DNA of 8,642 nt from Candidatus Melainabacteria bacterium GWA2_34_9 (GCA_001784535.1 MFRJ01000100.1:3515-12156), one strand, 5' to 3'; shown: positions 1 to 6,678, numbered from the stretch's first letter. Made by a program: numbers and translations. Notes: generated by a model from the letters alone, not told the origin.

Positions 1-2
1 AA

Positions 3-1148
3 CAGCTTCAAACCTCGCTTTATCTTTTCCCAAACAGCGCACCGGTTCATGACTTGCTTGGAAGAGCTTATGAACTTCAAGGCAACGAAGCAGCCGCTAT
101 TTCTGAATATAAAAAATCTTTTCTTATAAAACCTGAATATTTGCCGCCATACTTAAGACTGGCTGATGTATACAAAAACAGGGGCGATGACGAGATAGCA
201 ATTTCCGAGCTTAGAAATGCTCTGTCTGTCAATCCAAACTTTTACGAGGCAAAATTAAAGATAGCGGATGCTTCTCTCAATTTAGGAAAGACAGAACAGG
301 CTATAAAATACTATAAAGACCTGTTAAGAGCTCCAAGCTACAAAACATCTGCACTAAAAGGACTTTCAAAAGCGTATTTTGTCAGGTCAAAAGAATTAAA
401 CGGAGATGCAGCAATTGCTTCCGAGCTTGGATATGTTGATATAGAAAATTCTATACAGCAGGCGATTCAATATGATTCGAACAATCTGGAACTTTATCTG
501 GCTTTGTTGAGAGTATCAAAGGTTTCTCATAATGACAGCAACTCCGCAACGTACATGAAAAACATTATTGAGAACACACAAGACTCAAAAATCAGCCATA
601 TAGTTAAAGGAGAAGCTTATATAACATGCAATGACTATAGCAATGCGGAAAGAGAATTCTTAAACGCACTAAACCAGACTAAAAACAAAGAAGATTTGCT
701 TAGATTGGCTCAAATTTTTACAATGGACAGAGCTTATATAAGTGCTAAAAACGCTGCTGATAAGGTTTTATCAATGGAGCCGAATAATTTAAAAGCTAGA
801 AGAATTCTGGAAAGAATCAGAAAAAATGAAGATCAATCAGTTTCCAGACTGAAAGTAGCAGAAGCTTTTTATAGAGAAGGACAGAAAAAAGCCGCGATAG
901 AAGCTTACCGCGACGCTCTTAACTTAAATGTCTACCTTCCCGAAGCTCATCTAGGCATAGCAAAGGCTTTTGAAAAGGAAAAATATTATTATAATGCGAT
1001 TGACCATTATACGGCTTATGTAAATTTAATCGACATAAGCAAAATAGACGACAAAGAAAAATATACAAACAAAATTGAAAAATTAAAGAAAAAAGTCGCT
1101 GATATAGAAGCCAGAAAGCAATTTATAAAAAAATACACAACTATGTAA
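3..1148 (+). CDS. TPR-repeat protein, 5'-truncated by the window edge
   Basis: The reading frame is open to the left edge (first full codon at 3), so this is the C-terminal 381 residues of a longer protein. A TTG at 54 is in frame but lies inside a TPR helix and is not a credible start. The pattern is tetratricopeptide: helix pairs with the small/aromatic spacing A-Y..G....A...Y..a....P. At least three consecutive repeats lie in the first 120 residues (around YELQGNEAAAISEYKKSF, RLADVYKNRGDDEIAISE and IADASLNLGKTEQAIKYY). More occur near the C-terminus (AFYREGQKKAAIEAYRDAL and AFEKEKYYYNAIDHY). The protein ends in a lysine-rich tail. TPR arrays are protein-protein interaction scaffolds, and no catalytic domain is visible, so the partner and process are unknown. 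A signal peptide or other N-terminal domain could lie outside the window. It is followed two bases later by a strong terminator. The TPR call is firm; the specific function is not. Confidence 0.88.
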   Translation, partial: QLQTSLYLFPNSAPVHDLLGRAYELQGNEAAAISEYKKSFLIKPEYLPPYLRLADVYKNRGDDEIAISELRNALSVNPNFYEAKLKIADASLNLGKTEQAIKYYKDLLRAPSYKTSALKGLSKAYFVRSKELNGDAAIASELGYVDIENSIQQAIQYDSNNLELYLALLRVSKVSHNDSNSATYMKNIIENTQDSKISHIVKGEAYITCNDYSNAEREFLNALNQTKNKEDLLRLAQIFTMDRAYISAKNAADKVLSMEPNNLKARRILERIRKNEDQSVSRLKVAEAFYREGQKKAAIEAYRDALNLNVYLPEAHLGIAKAFEKEKYYYNAIDHYTAYVNLIDISKIDDKEKYTNKIEKLKKKVADIEARKQFIKKYTTM

Positions 1149-1149
1149 A

Positions 1150-1183
1150 ACAAAAAAGCAGGCTGTATAACCTGCTTTTTTGT
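1150..1183. terminator. Bidirectional intrinsic terminator between convergent genes
   Basis: A perfect 13-bp inverted repeat (ACAAAAAAGCAGG at 1150-1162, its complement at 1171-1183) encloses an 8-base loop. The GC core AGCAGG/CCTGCT is flanked by A6 and T6, so both strands show a hairpin followed by a U tract. It starts two bases after the TPR stop and ends 12 bases from the stop of the opposing orphan gene, so it can serve both. Confidence 0.93.
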
Positions 1184-1195
1184 TAATTTTAAACT

Positions 1196-1603
1196 TTATC
1201 CTGCCTGATATGAAGACCTGCCGTTTTTAATCGCTTTTAGAGCATAGAGAGGTTCATTTAACCCGGCTTCAAAAAGACTGAAAAGAGCTTTTTGAATATC
1301 ATCTTTATTAGCATTTTTTTGTAATTTTCTAAGATAATTAAGTGATCTTAAAAATCCTGCTCTTGATTTTATTTTTATACCGGAACTTTTAACCAGTCCA
1401 TTCATCCATCTTGCAAATTTTGCAGGGTCTTTCTCTGCTGTAGGTACCATACTTTTGTAAAACACCTGTCTTGAGACACCCCAATTCCCGTGAAGGCTAG
1501 ATGAATAAAGCAAAACATCTTTCCACACATCCAGACAGTTGTCTCTTTCTTCAAAATTGCTGTTAAAATCATTTCCATATCCAATGAAATAATTGGATTT
1601 CAT
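1196..1603 (-). CDS. Hypothetical protein, 135 residues, no recognised family
   Basis: I do not recognise this protein. It is predicted soluble: no signal peptide and no membrane segment. The N-terminal 20 residues are polar and N/F/E-rich. The middle (about 26-75) has several aromatic residues (DVWKDVLLYSSSLHGNW, FARWMNGL). The rest is basic and helical (RSLNYLRKLQKNANKDD, KALFSLFEAG). The ATG at 1603 is supported by a Shine-Dalgarno AGAGGG (complement of 1612-1617) eight bases upstream. Another minus-strand frame is open over part of the same stretch (1584-1402), but it lacks this ribosome site. The gene is monocistronic, shares a terminator with the TPR gene downstream, and is divergent from the SPFH gene across a 339-base gap. 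The good ribosome site and terminator argue that it is a real gene, and its lack of recognisable motifs suggests a lineage-restricted one. Confidence 0.72.
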   Translation of the reverse strand: MKSNYFIGYGNDFNSNFEERDNCLDVWKDVLLYSSSLHGNWGVSRQVFYKSMVPTAEKDPAKFARWMNGLVKSSGIKIKSRAGFLRSLNYLRKLQKNANKDDIQKALFSLFEAGLNEPLYALKAIKNGRSSYQAG

Positions 1604-1942
1604 AAAAAATACCCTCTACTTACTTAATTGACGACTCATATATAGATATCCGTGTCTTATACCCGGTATATACTATATCGAACGGTTCAAAAATTTCTTT
1701 AACATTTAAGCAACAAAATTAAGAATATGTAACAAAGCTTAACACAGCGGAGCGGGAGATAACGCCTGAAGAGGGGCTTTGTCGATTTGGAAGGCTGAAC
1801 TCATTCTAATTTAAAGTTTATTTTTTATAAATTAGAGAGGTGTTTTATTTTCAAAAATATGTATTTGTAGTAGTTCTATAAGCTTTAGTGTATAAAATAT
1901 TTTATGCGATACTTTTATTAAACAGGTAAGAGGAAAAAATTT
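1604..1942. other. 339-base intergenic region with an unexplained GC-rich island
   Basis: This lies between the divergent orphan (-) and SPFH (+) genes. From left to right I see an odd-centred palindrome TATACC-C-GGTATA (1658-1670) and GAAC-G-GTTC (1680-1688), both where the orphan's promoter should be. Next is a 7-bp pairing ACAAAGC (1732-1738) with GCTTTGT (1776-1782) around a GC-rich stretch (1741-1800, 33 of 60 G/C). After that comes a 9-bp AT-rich inverted repeat TCTAATTTA/TAAATTAGA (1805-1813 with 1828-1836). An AT-rich stretch with possible -10 motifs (TATAAG 1877-1882, TATAAA 1891-1896) precedes the SPFH ribosome site. I could assign no tRNA or known riboswitch class, and no convincing protein gene. 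Confidence 0.6.
1732..1800. other. GC-rich, possibly structured island of unknown nature
   Basis: The block is about 55% G/C and sits between very AT-rich flanks. Its outer part can close as a 7-bp stem (1732-1738 with 1776-1782). Inside, short stems such as CCT-GAAG-AGG (1765-1774) are possible but not compelling. On the minus strand a 21-codon frame (1804-1739, beginning MSSAFQIDK) spans it, without a clear ribosome site. It could be a small structured RNA, a leader element of the SPFH gene, or a remnant of an inserted repeat. I compared it by eye with the riboswitch consensuses I know (glycine, TPP, cobalamin, c-di-GMP, ydaO, T-box, SAM, ZTP) and found no convincing match. Confidence 0.35.
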
Positions 1943-2755
1943 ATGCAGAATGAAAAAAATTTATCAATTATGGTTGCAATATTTGCAGCAGGGTTTTTAT
2001 TGTTATTGTTTTTAAACCCAATTTATTTTGTACAATCAGGAGAAAAAGCTGTAATCAAAAGATTTGGCGTAATTGGTCAAAATGTGGTTAATGAAGGAAT
2101 GAGATTTAGAACACCCTTAATTGACGAAGTTATTACTGTAAATGTAAGACCTCAAACAGTAGAAGGCGATGCTCCTACATATACAAAGGATAACCAGCCG
2201 ATAGACATTGCCTTTAAAATTATTTATTCAATTCCTGAAGCAGAAGCTGCAAATTCAGTTATACTTTACAAGGGTGACCCGCTCGATAAATTTGCTTATC
2301 CAAAAATAATAGATGCTATAAAAGCAGTGGGCGGAAAATATACAGCAACAGAATTTGTAACAAAAAGAGAAATCATCAGAAGAGCAGTTGTTGATCTTGC
2401 AAAAGAAGTCGTTGTAAACGATGAAACAAAGACTCATGCAATAAATGTCATTGATATACCAATTACAAATGTTGATTTTGATGATCAATATGAACAGGCT
2501 ATCAAAGCTAAACAGGTTATGCAACAAAAAGCGCAGCAAAAAGAATATGAATTGCAGGCTGCAAATAGAGATGCAGAAATTGTTGTAACAAAAGCCAAAG
2601 CAGAAGCGGAAGCATTAACAATTACGGCACAGGCAATCGCAAAAAACCCATCAATTGTAAAACTTGAAGAAGTTAAAAAATGGGATGGTCATTATCCGTT
2701 AAACGCAAAAGTTATTGGCGGCGGAGCGACAATTGTTGATACAAAAAATCAATAA
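1943..2755 (+). CDS. Prohibitin-type SPFH/Band 7 membrane protein
   Basis: The 270-residue protein has the prohibitin plan. A single N-terminal hydrophobic segment (about residues 8-29) is followed by QSGEKAVIKRFG, the usual opening of the SPFH domain. The SPFH domain runs to about residue 185, and its end shows the family-typical INVIDIPITNVDF-like strand. A charged Ala/Gln/Lys/Glu coiled coil then covers about 183-231 (KAKQVMQQKAQQKEYELQAA...). Proteins of this family form ring or cage assemblies on the membrane. In bacteria HflK/HflC hold the FtsH protease, and others organise microdomains. There is no HflC partner or NfeD-like protease next to it here, so the partner is unknown and hflK/hflC symbols are not justified. 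The start has a strong Shine-Dalgarno TAAGAGG (1927-1933) nine bases upstream. The gene converges on mrnC with only 13 bases between stops. Confidence 0.9.
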   Translation: MQNEKNLSIMVAIFAAGFLLLLFLNPIYFVQSGEKAVIKRFGVIGQNVVNEGMRFRTPLIDEVITVNVRPQTVEGDAPTYTKDNQPIDIAFKIIYSIPEAEAANSVILYKGDPLDKFAYPKIIDAIKAVGGKYTATEFVTKREIIRRAVVDLAKEVVVNDETKTHAINVIDIPITNVDFDDQYEQAIKAKQVMQQKAQQKEYELQAANRDAEIVVTKAKAEAEALTITAQAIAKNPSIVKLEEVKKWDGHYPLNAKVIGGGATIVDTKNQ

Positions 2756-2768
2756 CTTTTTTTGATTC

Positions 2769-3155
2769 CTAAATAATTTTCTCATCAATTAAAGGCTCTA
2801 TGAACTCAAATAGAGCCTTTAATCTGTTTTTGTCATTCAAATAAAGATACCCGATAAGCGCCTCAAAAGCTGTACTTAACCTATGAAGAGTCTGGTTTGT
2901 ACGCCTTGCTGTGGTTACAGAAAGATTTCTTGCTCTTCTTACTATTTCTTTTTCTTCTTCGTTCAAAAAATCCTGAATTTTTTCAAGCAATTCCGTATGA
3001 AATTCTGCTTTTACCACAGAAGAAGTTATGTTATGGAGTTTATCAGGTTTTGTGACAAGAAAAATGGTTTTTTCCCTGACAAAAACCTCATACACAGCAT
3101 CGCCAATATAAGCATAAGACCTTATAGGCAGCTCATTTGTTTGTATTTTCGTCAT
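2769..3155 (-). CDS. mrnC: Mini-ribonuclease III (MrnC)
   Basis: This 128-residue protein is a stand-alone RNase III catalytic domain without a dsRNA-binding domain, the hallmark of Mini-III. Diagnostic motifs are AYIGDAVYE (residues 15-23, catalytic Asp19), a basic RRARN stretch (73-77), and STAFEALIGYLYL (94-106) with the catalytic Glu98. In Bacillus, Mini-III matures the 3' and 5' ends of 23S rRNA as a dimer needing a divalent metal; the same role is inferred here. Its ATG abuts the cysS stop (TAG-ATG, zero gap). Its ribosome site AGGA lies inside the last cysS codons, so translation is probably coupled. The last codons contain a perfect 13-bp inverted repeat (2789-2822) that may serve the opposing SPFH transcript. 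The gltX-cysS-mrnC order matches the well-known Firmicutes arrangement and supports the identification. Confidence 0.93.
   Translation of the reverse strand: MTKIQTNELPIRSYAYIGDAVYEVFVREKTIFLVTKPDKLHNITSSVVKAEFHTELLEKIQDFLNEEEKEIVRRARNLSVTTARRTNQTLHRLSTAFEALIGYLYLNDKNRLKALFEFIEPLIDEKII
2789..2822 (+). terminator. Hairpin inside mrnC, likely terminator of the SPFH gene
   Basis: A perfect 13-bp inverted repeat (TTAAAGGCTCTAT at 2789-2801, complement at 2810-2822) with an 8-base loop starts 34 bases after the SPFH stop. On the plus strand it is followed shortly by a T-rich stretch (TCTGTTTTTG). On the minus strand no U tract follows and the stop codon is still ahead, so termination of mrnC itself here is unlikely. 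It lies wholly inside mrnC coding sequence. The position and perfect pairing suggest a function; the distance to the T run weakens the call. Confidence 0.55.
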
Positions 3156-4658
3156 CTAGTCCTGAATACTCCAAATAGTAGGCTTGTCTTTCTGGTCTTT
3201 GAGCACAATATTTAATTTGCCAAGCTCATCCCTTATAAAATCAGACATAGCCCAGTTTTTTTCTTCCCGTGCTTTTTGTCTTATAGAAATAACAAGCTCC
3301 ATAAGTTGCGAAGAAAGCTCATCATTCAAAGATTCTGATTTTGTTAAATCAAAACCAAGCACTGATGCTAATTTTAATAATAATGCAAGACAAAAAGCAC
3401 TGGCTTCAGGATTTTTAGACTCCCTTGTTTTTTGAGCACAGCTTGCAATATCAAAAAGAACAGAAAGCGCCTTTGAAGTGTTAAAATCTTCATCCATAGC
3501 GGTTATAAAATATTTAAGATTTTTTATGCAATTTTCCATAAGGCTTGCAGGTATTATTTCTTCTATATCCTGCACAGTGTCTATTTTATGGAAAGGAAGT
3601 TGACCTGTTTTTACTATTTCATCAATTATAGGGGTTATTAATTTTTCTGCTTCCTTTATTTTTTCTTCACCTACAGTATTTTTAATATCTTCAAAAGCAT
3701 TTTTAAGTCTTTTTACTCCGTTTTTAGCAGCTTTTAATGATTCATCCGCAAATTCCACAGGCATTCTGTAGTGATTTGTAAGGATAAAAAGCCTGATAGT
3801 ATTTGCGTCATATTTTTCAAGCAAATCATTTATTGTTAAAAAATTCCCGAGAGATTTGGACATTTTTTCATTGTTTGTTGTCACGAATCCGTTGTGCATC
3901 CAGAAATTTACAAAATCTTTATCAAAACAAGCTTCTGATTGTGCTTTTTCGTTTTCATGATGCGGAAAAATCAGATCCTGTCCGCCTGCATGAATATCAA
4001 TCTGTTCTCCAAGATATTTTTCCGACATCGCAGAGCATTCTATATGCCAGCCTGGTCTGCCTTTACCCCATGGGCTATCCCATGAAATTTCGTTTTCGGT
4101 TTTTATAGCCTTCCAAAGAGCAAAATCAAGAGGATTTTCTTTTTTGTCAGAAGCTTCAACTCTTGCTCCCGACTGAAGATCATCAATGCTTTGTTTGCCC
4201 AGCCTGCCGTATTTCTTGAATTTTGAAACTCTGAAATACACATCACCTTCTGATGCATAGGCATAGCCTTTTTCTTCCAGTTTTTTTATGATTTTTATCA
4301 TATCTTCAATGGTTTCGGTTGCTTTTGGTTCAATATCAGGTGGGGCGACATTCAAAGCTTCCATTGCTTTCTGAAATTCTTTATAATATGTAGTCGCTAA
4401 TTCTTTGGGGGTTAAGTTGTTTTCGCGGGCTCTGTTGATGATTTTGTCATCAACATCGGTGATGTTTCTAACATAAGTAACATCATATCCTTTGAATCTA
4501 AGATATCTCGACACCACATCCCAGGTAATATAACATCTTGCGTGTCCCAAATGCGGATAATCATAAACAGTCGGACCGCAAACATACATTTTTACCTTGT
4601 TATCATCCAGTGGATGGAATTCTCTAATTTTTTGAGAGAGTGTATCATATATTTTCAT
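3156..4658 (-). CDS. cysS: Cysteinyl-tRNA synthetase
   Basis: This class I aminoacyl-tRNA synthetase charges tRNA-Cys with cysteine using ATP in the cytoplasm. The N-terminal CGPTVYDYPHLGH carries Cys27 and the HIGH-type signature HLGH (36-39). NITDVDDK (65-72) is the family-specific segment. The zinc site that selects cysteine is complete: Cys27, Cys208 (GWHIECSAM), His233 and Glu237 (PHHENE). The KMSKS loop is intact at 265-269. The C-terminal region (about 450-500) fits the helical anticodon-binding domain and ends in IWSIQD. At 500 residues it is about 40 longer than the E. coli enzyme (461), and the extra length appears to sit at about 328-374, before MDEDFNT. The start follows gltX by 12 bases. 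Its ribosome site AAGGA overlaps the gltX stop codon TAA, pointing to co-transcription and likely coupled translation. Confidence 0.97.
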   Translation of the reverse strand: MKIYDTLSQKIREFHPLDDNKVKMYVCGPTVYDYPHLGHARCYITWDVVSRYLRFKGYDVTYVRNITDVDDKIINRARENNLTPKELATTYYKEFQKAMEALNVAPPDIEPKATETIEDMIKIIKKLEEKGYAYASEGDVYFRVSKFKKYGRLGKQSIDDLQSGARVEASDKKENPLDFALWKAIKTENEISWDSPWGKGRPGWHIECSAMSEKYLGEQIDIHAGGQDLIFPHHENEKAQSEACFDKDFVNFWMHNGFVTTNNEKMSKSLGNFLTINDLLEKYDANTIRLFILTNHYRMPVEFADESLKAAKNGVKRLKNAFEDIKNTVGEEKIKEAEKLITPIIDEIVKTGQLPFHKIDTVQDIEEIIPASLMENCIKNLKYFITAMDEDFNTSKALSVLFDIASCAQKTRESKNPEASAFCLALLLKLASVLGFDLTKSESLNDELSSQLMELVISIRQKAREEKNWAMSDFIRDELGKLNIVLKDQKDKPTIWSIQD

Positions 4659-4670
4659 TGGGGGATTTCC

Positions 4671-6110
4671 TTAAATAGCTTCTTTTATCCTCAATATAAC
4701 TCTGTTTTTAGCTAGCAGTGAAACAATTACACCCATGTCAGCGCCGTGTGTTCTTCCGGTTAAAGCCGCTCTTATTGCCCACATAGTCTGCTTCGGCTTC
4801 AAAGGCTTCATCATTGTTCTGAATTCGCCAAGTTGGTCGTGAATTTTTTCAATATCGCCATAGTCAATACCTTCACAGAATCCTAAAAACTCGGTCAGGA
4901 CTTTTTTTGACTCCTCTGTATTCAAAACAGTTTCCTGAATTTCGTTATCGATATTTATACTATCACCAAAGAAATAACTAACGGCATTAGTCACCTCACT
5001 TAATTTAACCAGAGGCTCTTTTACTGCATTTATAATAGTTTCAAGCTGTTCTTGGGTATATATAGAAAGGTCAAATTCCTGTAAATACGGTTTAATTCTT
5101 TCCACAAGTTCAGAAACAGGCATACTCCTTATATACATACCATTCATCCAGTTAAGCTTATCAAATTCAAAAACAGCTGAACTTATATGAATTCTATCAA
5201 GGCTAAACTTTTGAATTATCTCATCAAGCGGCATAATTTCCGCCCCGTCAGGAGAAGACCATCCAAGAAGCGCAAGAAAATTCACAAAAGCTTCCGGCAA
5301 ATAGCCCTGCTGAATAAATTCGCTAACCGCTGTAGCCCCATGTCTTTTGGAAAGTTTGGTTTTATCAGGCGCAAGAATCATACCAACGTGAGCAAATTCT
5401 GGAATTTTTGCCCCTAATGCTTCATAAATCAAAATTTGCCTTGGAGTATTCGAAATATGGTCTTCGCCACGAATAATATGGCTCATTTTCATATCTATAT
5501 CATCTGCTACTACAGCAAAATTATAGGTAGGAATCCCGTTTGACTTCATTATTACAAAATCGCCAAGCAAATTCAGATCAAATTCCACATCGCCCTTGAT
5601 TAAATCCTTAAACTTAAGCTGTCTTGAAGGAATTTCAAACCTTATTACAGGTTTTCTTCCTTCTGCTTTAAACTGTTCTATATCTTCAGGAGAAAGATTT
5701 TTACATCTTTTTGAATATATAATTTGCTTTTTTTCTTCCAGTTGCAAGGCTTTTTCTGCTTCAAGCTCTTCTTGACTGCACCAACAGTAATAAGCATGCC
5801 CTGATTCCAAAAGTTTTTCCGCGTACTTTGTATAAATGTCAAGTCTTTCTGATTGTTTATAAGGACCATAAGCCCCACCAACATCAGGACCTTCATCCCA
5901 TTGAAGACCCATAGCTTTTAAGCTGTCGAAAATATTTTGTGTATATGCTTCATTAGACCTTTCCAAATCTGTATCTTCAATCCTTAGAATAAACTTTCCG
6001 CCTTTGTTTTTAGCGAAAAGATAGTTAAACAAAGCTGTTCTTGCTGTTCCGACATGGAGATTTCCAGAAGGACTCGGCGCAATCCTAACTCTTATTTCAT
6101 TATTGGTCAT
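4671..6110 (-). CDS. gltX: Glutamyl-tRNA synthetase
   Basis: The 479-residue class Ib synthetase attaches glutamate to tRNA-Glu. In bacteria lacking GlnRS it may also charge tRNA-Gln for GatCAB amidation; no GlnRS or gat gene is visible here, so this is open. Landmarks are RIAPSPSGNLHVGTART (9-25) with the HIGH motif HVGT (19-22), RIEDTD (43-48), a CxC pair (109, 111) with Cys136 that resembles the bacterial GluRS zinc knuckle, NFAVVADDIDM (197-207), IIRGEDHISNTPRQ (212-225), and the KMSKS-type loop KLSKR (252-256). The C-terminal helical anticodon-binding domain is full length and ends with the TGRTHGADMG-type segment common to GluRS. It is the first gene of the gltX-cysS-mrnC operon. The ATG at 6110 is preceded by an AGGA about 12 bases upstream. 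Confidence 0.97.
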   Translation of the reverse strand: MTNNEIRVRIAPSPSGNLHVGTARTALFNYLFAKNKGGKFILRIEDTDLERSNEAYTQNIFDSLKAMGLQWDEGPDVGGAYGPYKQSERLDIYTKYAEKLLESGHAYYCWCSQEELEAEKALQLEEKKQIIYSKRCKNLSPEDIEQFKAEGRKPVIRFEIPSRQLKFKDLIKGDVEFDLNLLGDFVIMKSNGIPTYNFAVVADDIDMKMSHIIRGEDHISNTPRQILIYEALGAKIPEFAHVGMILAPDKTKLSKRHGATAVSEFIQQGYLPEAFVNFLALLGWSSPDGAEIMPLDEIIQKFSLDRIHISSAVFEFDKLNWMNGMYIRSMPVSELVERIKPYLQEFDLSIYTQEQLETIINAVKEPLVKLSEVTNAVSYFFGDSINIDNEIQETVLNTEESKKVLTEFLGFCEGIDYGDIEKIHDQLGEFRTMMKPLKPKQTMWAIRAALTGRTHGADMGVIVSLLAKNRVILRIKEAI

Positions 6111-6144
6111 TATTTTAATGTTTCCTGTTAATAACTGACTCTCT

Positions 6145-6238
6145 TTGTCATTCCGAACTTGTTTCGGAATCTATCCATTTGGGCTTATTGACTATAATTG
6201 TAAGTTGGACAGATGCTGAACTTGATTCAGCATGACAA
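6145..6238. repeat. 94-bp palindromic (REP/MITE-like) intergenic element
   Basis: The ends are a perfect 7-bp terminal inverted repeat, TTGTCAT (6145-6151) and ATGACAA (6232-6238). Just inside each end is a separate hairpin. The left is TTCCGAA-CTTGT-TTCGGAA (6151-6169) and the right is TGCTGAA-CTTGA-TTCAGCA (6214-6232). Both have 7-bp stems and near-identical loops, and their stem sequences differ in a paired way. Inside those, ATCTATCC (6169-6176) pairs with GGACAGAT (6207-6214) at 7 of 8 positions. A 30-base AT-rich centre has no coding capacity. I see no clear target-site duplication. This architecture is typical of short non-autonomous mobile or REP-type elements that sit between genes. 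It lies between gltX and rpsO, probably inside the gltX 5' leader. Confidence 0.75.
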
Positions 6239-6267
6239 TTTTGCGTTTATTGTCTTTATCTCAAATT

Positions 6268-6296
6268 ATTTTATCTTAAAAGAAAGAGGGTGTGAA
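6268..6296 (-). promoter_or_regulatory. Candidate promoter of the gltX-cysS-mrnC operon
   Basis: On the minus strand TTCACA (-35, 6296-6291) and TAAAAT (-10, 6273-6268) are separated by 17 bases. Transcription would start near 6261 and give a leader of about 150 bases that includes the 94-bp palindromic element. The motifs are imperfect and the region is AT-rich, so confidence is limited. Confidence 0.4.
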
Positions 6297-6321
6297 AAAT
6301 TTTTTAAAATCCCTAACCCCC

Positions 6322-6349
6322 TTGAAGATTTTTATTTAGATGATATTAT
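6322..6349 (+). promoter_or_regulatory. Candidate rpsO promoter
   Basis: TTGAAG (6322-6327) and TATTAT (6344-6349) are separated by 16 bases, predicting a start near 6356 and a leader of about 40 bases. A C-rich tract (6311-6321) lies immediately upstream, and the candidate gltX -35 box is only 25 bases away, so the two promoters are back to back. The leader looks too short for an elaborate S15 autoregulatory fold. Confidence 0.5.
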
Positions 6350-6395
6350 AAATTTCGAACACTCAGAAAAGTCATGAAAATAAAGAGGAACACAA

Positions 6396-6665
6396 ATGAC
6401 CATTAATCTAGCAAGCAAAACTCAAGTAATTGAAGAATATAAAAGAAGTGAAACTGATACAGGCTCTGTAGAAGTTCAAGTTGCACTTTTAACAGAAAAA
6501 ATTAAAGAATTAACAGAACATTTAAAAGAACACAAAAAAGACTTTCAAGGTCGTCGCGGTCTTTTAATGATGGTTGGAAAAAGAAAAAAACTTTTAGGCT
6601 ATCTTAAAAACGAAGAAATTGAAAGATATAGAATTTTAATTGAAAAACTAGGAATCCGTAAATAA
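6396..6665 (+). CDS. rpsO: 30S ribosomal protein S15
   Basis: The 89-residue protein has the normal S15 length and the full signature. ETDTGSVEVQVALLTEKIKELT (19-40) covers the first conserved helices, and HKKDFQGRRGLLMMVGKRKKLLGYL (46-70) is the conserved rRNA-binding loop and helix. S15 binds 16S rRNA at the helix 20-22 junction as a primary assembly protein of the 30S platform, and contacts 23S rRNA in bridge B4. The start ATG follows a strong AGAGGA (6384-6389) by six bases. The gene is monocistronic, with its own promoter candidate and a perfect 16-bp terminator. pnp, its common downstream neighbour in other bacteria, is absent here. Confidence 0.98.
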   Translation: MTINLASKTQVIEEYKRSETDTGSVEVQVALLTEKIKELTEHLKEHKKDFQGRRGLLMMVGKRKKLLGYLKNEEIERYRILIEKLGIRK

Positions 6666-6678
6666 TTTATTTTTATAT

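Noticed and set aside
1402..1584. Second minus-strand frame inside the 135-residue gene
   Set aside because: It lies wholly within the longer frame, has no ribosome site, and its composition is that of a shifted reading of the real gene.
1732..1800. Known riboswitch or tRNA in the GC-rich island
   Set aside because: No TPsiC-like arm or acceptor stem, and no convincing match to the riboswitch cores I could compare by eye.
1739..1804. 21-codon minus-strand frame through the GC-rich island
   Set aside because: Too short, with no Shine-Dalgarno and no recognisable product. Kept only as part of the island finding, not called as a gene.
2883..3215. Plus-strand open frame of 110 residues across mrnC and the end of cysS
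   Set aside because: It is antisense to two genes with intact catalytic motifs, is F/C/Y-rich as expected of a shadow, and has no ribosome site.
6191..6199. TATAAT inside the palindromic element as a promoter
   Set aside because: No acceptable -35 box lies 16-18 bases upstream on either strand.
6111..6260. T-box leader upstream of gltX
   Set aside because: The T-box core (GGTGG with the antiterminator bulge) is missing, and the hairpins present are explained by the palindromic element.
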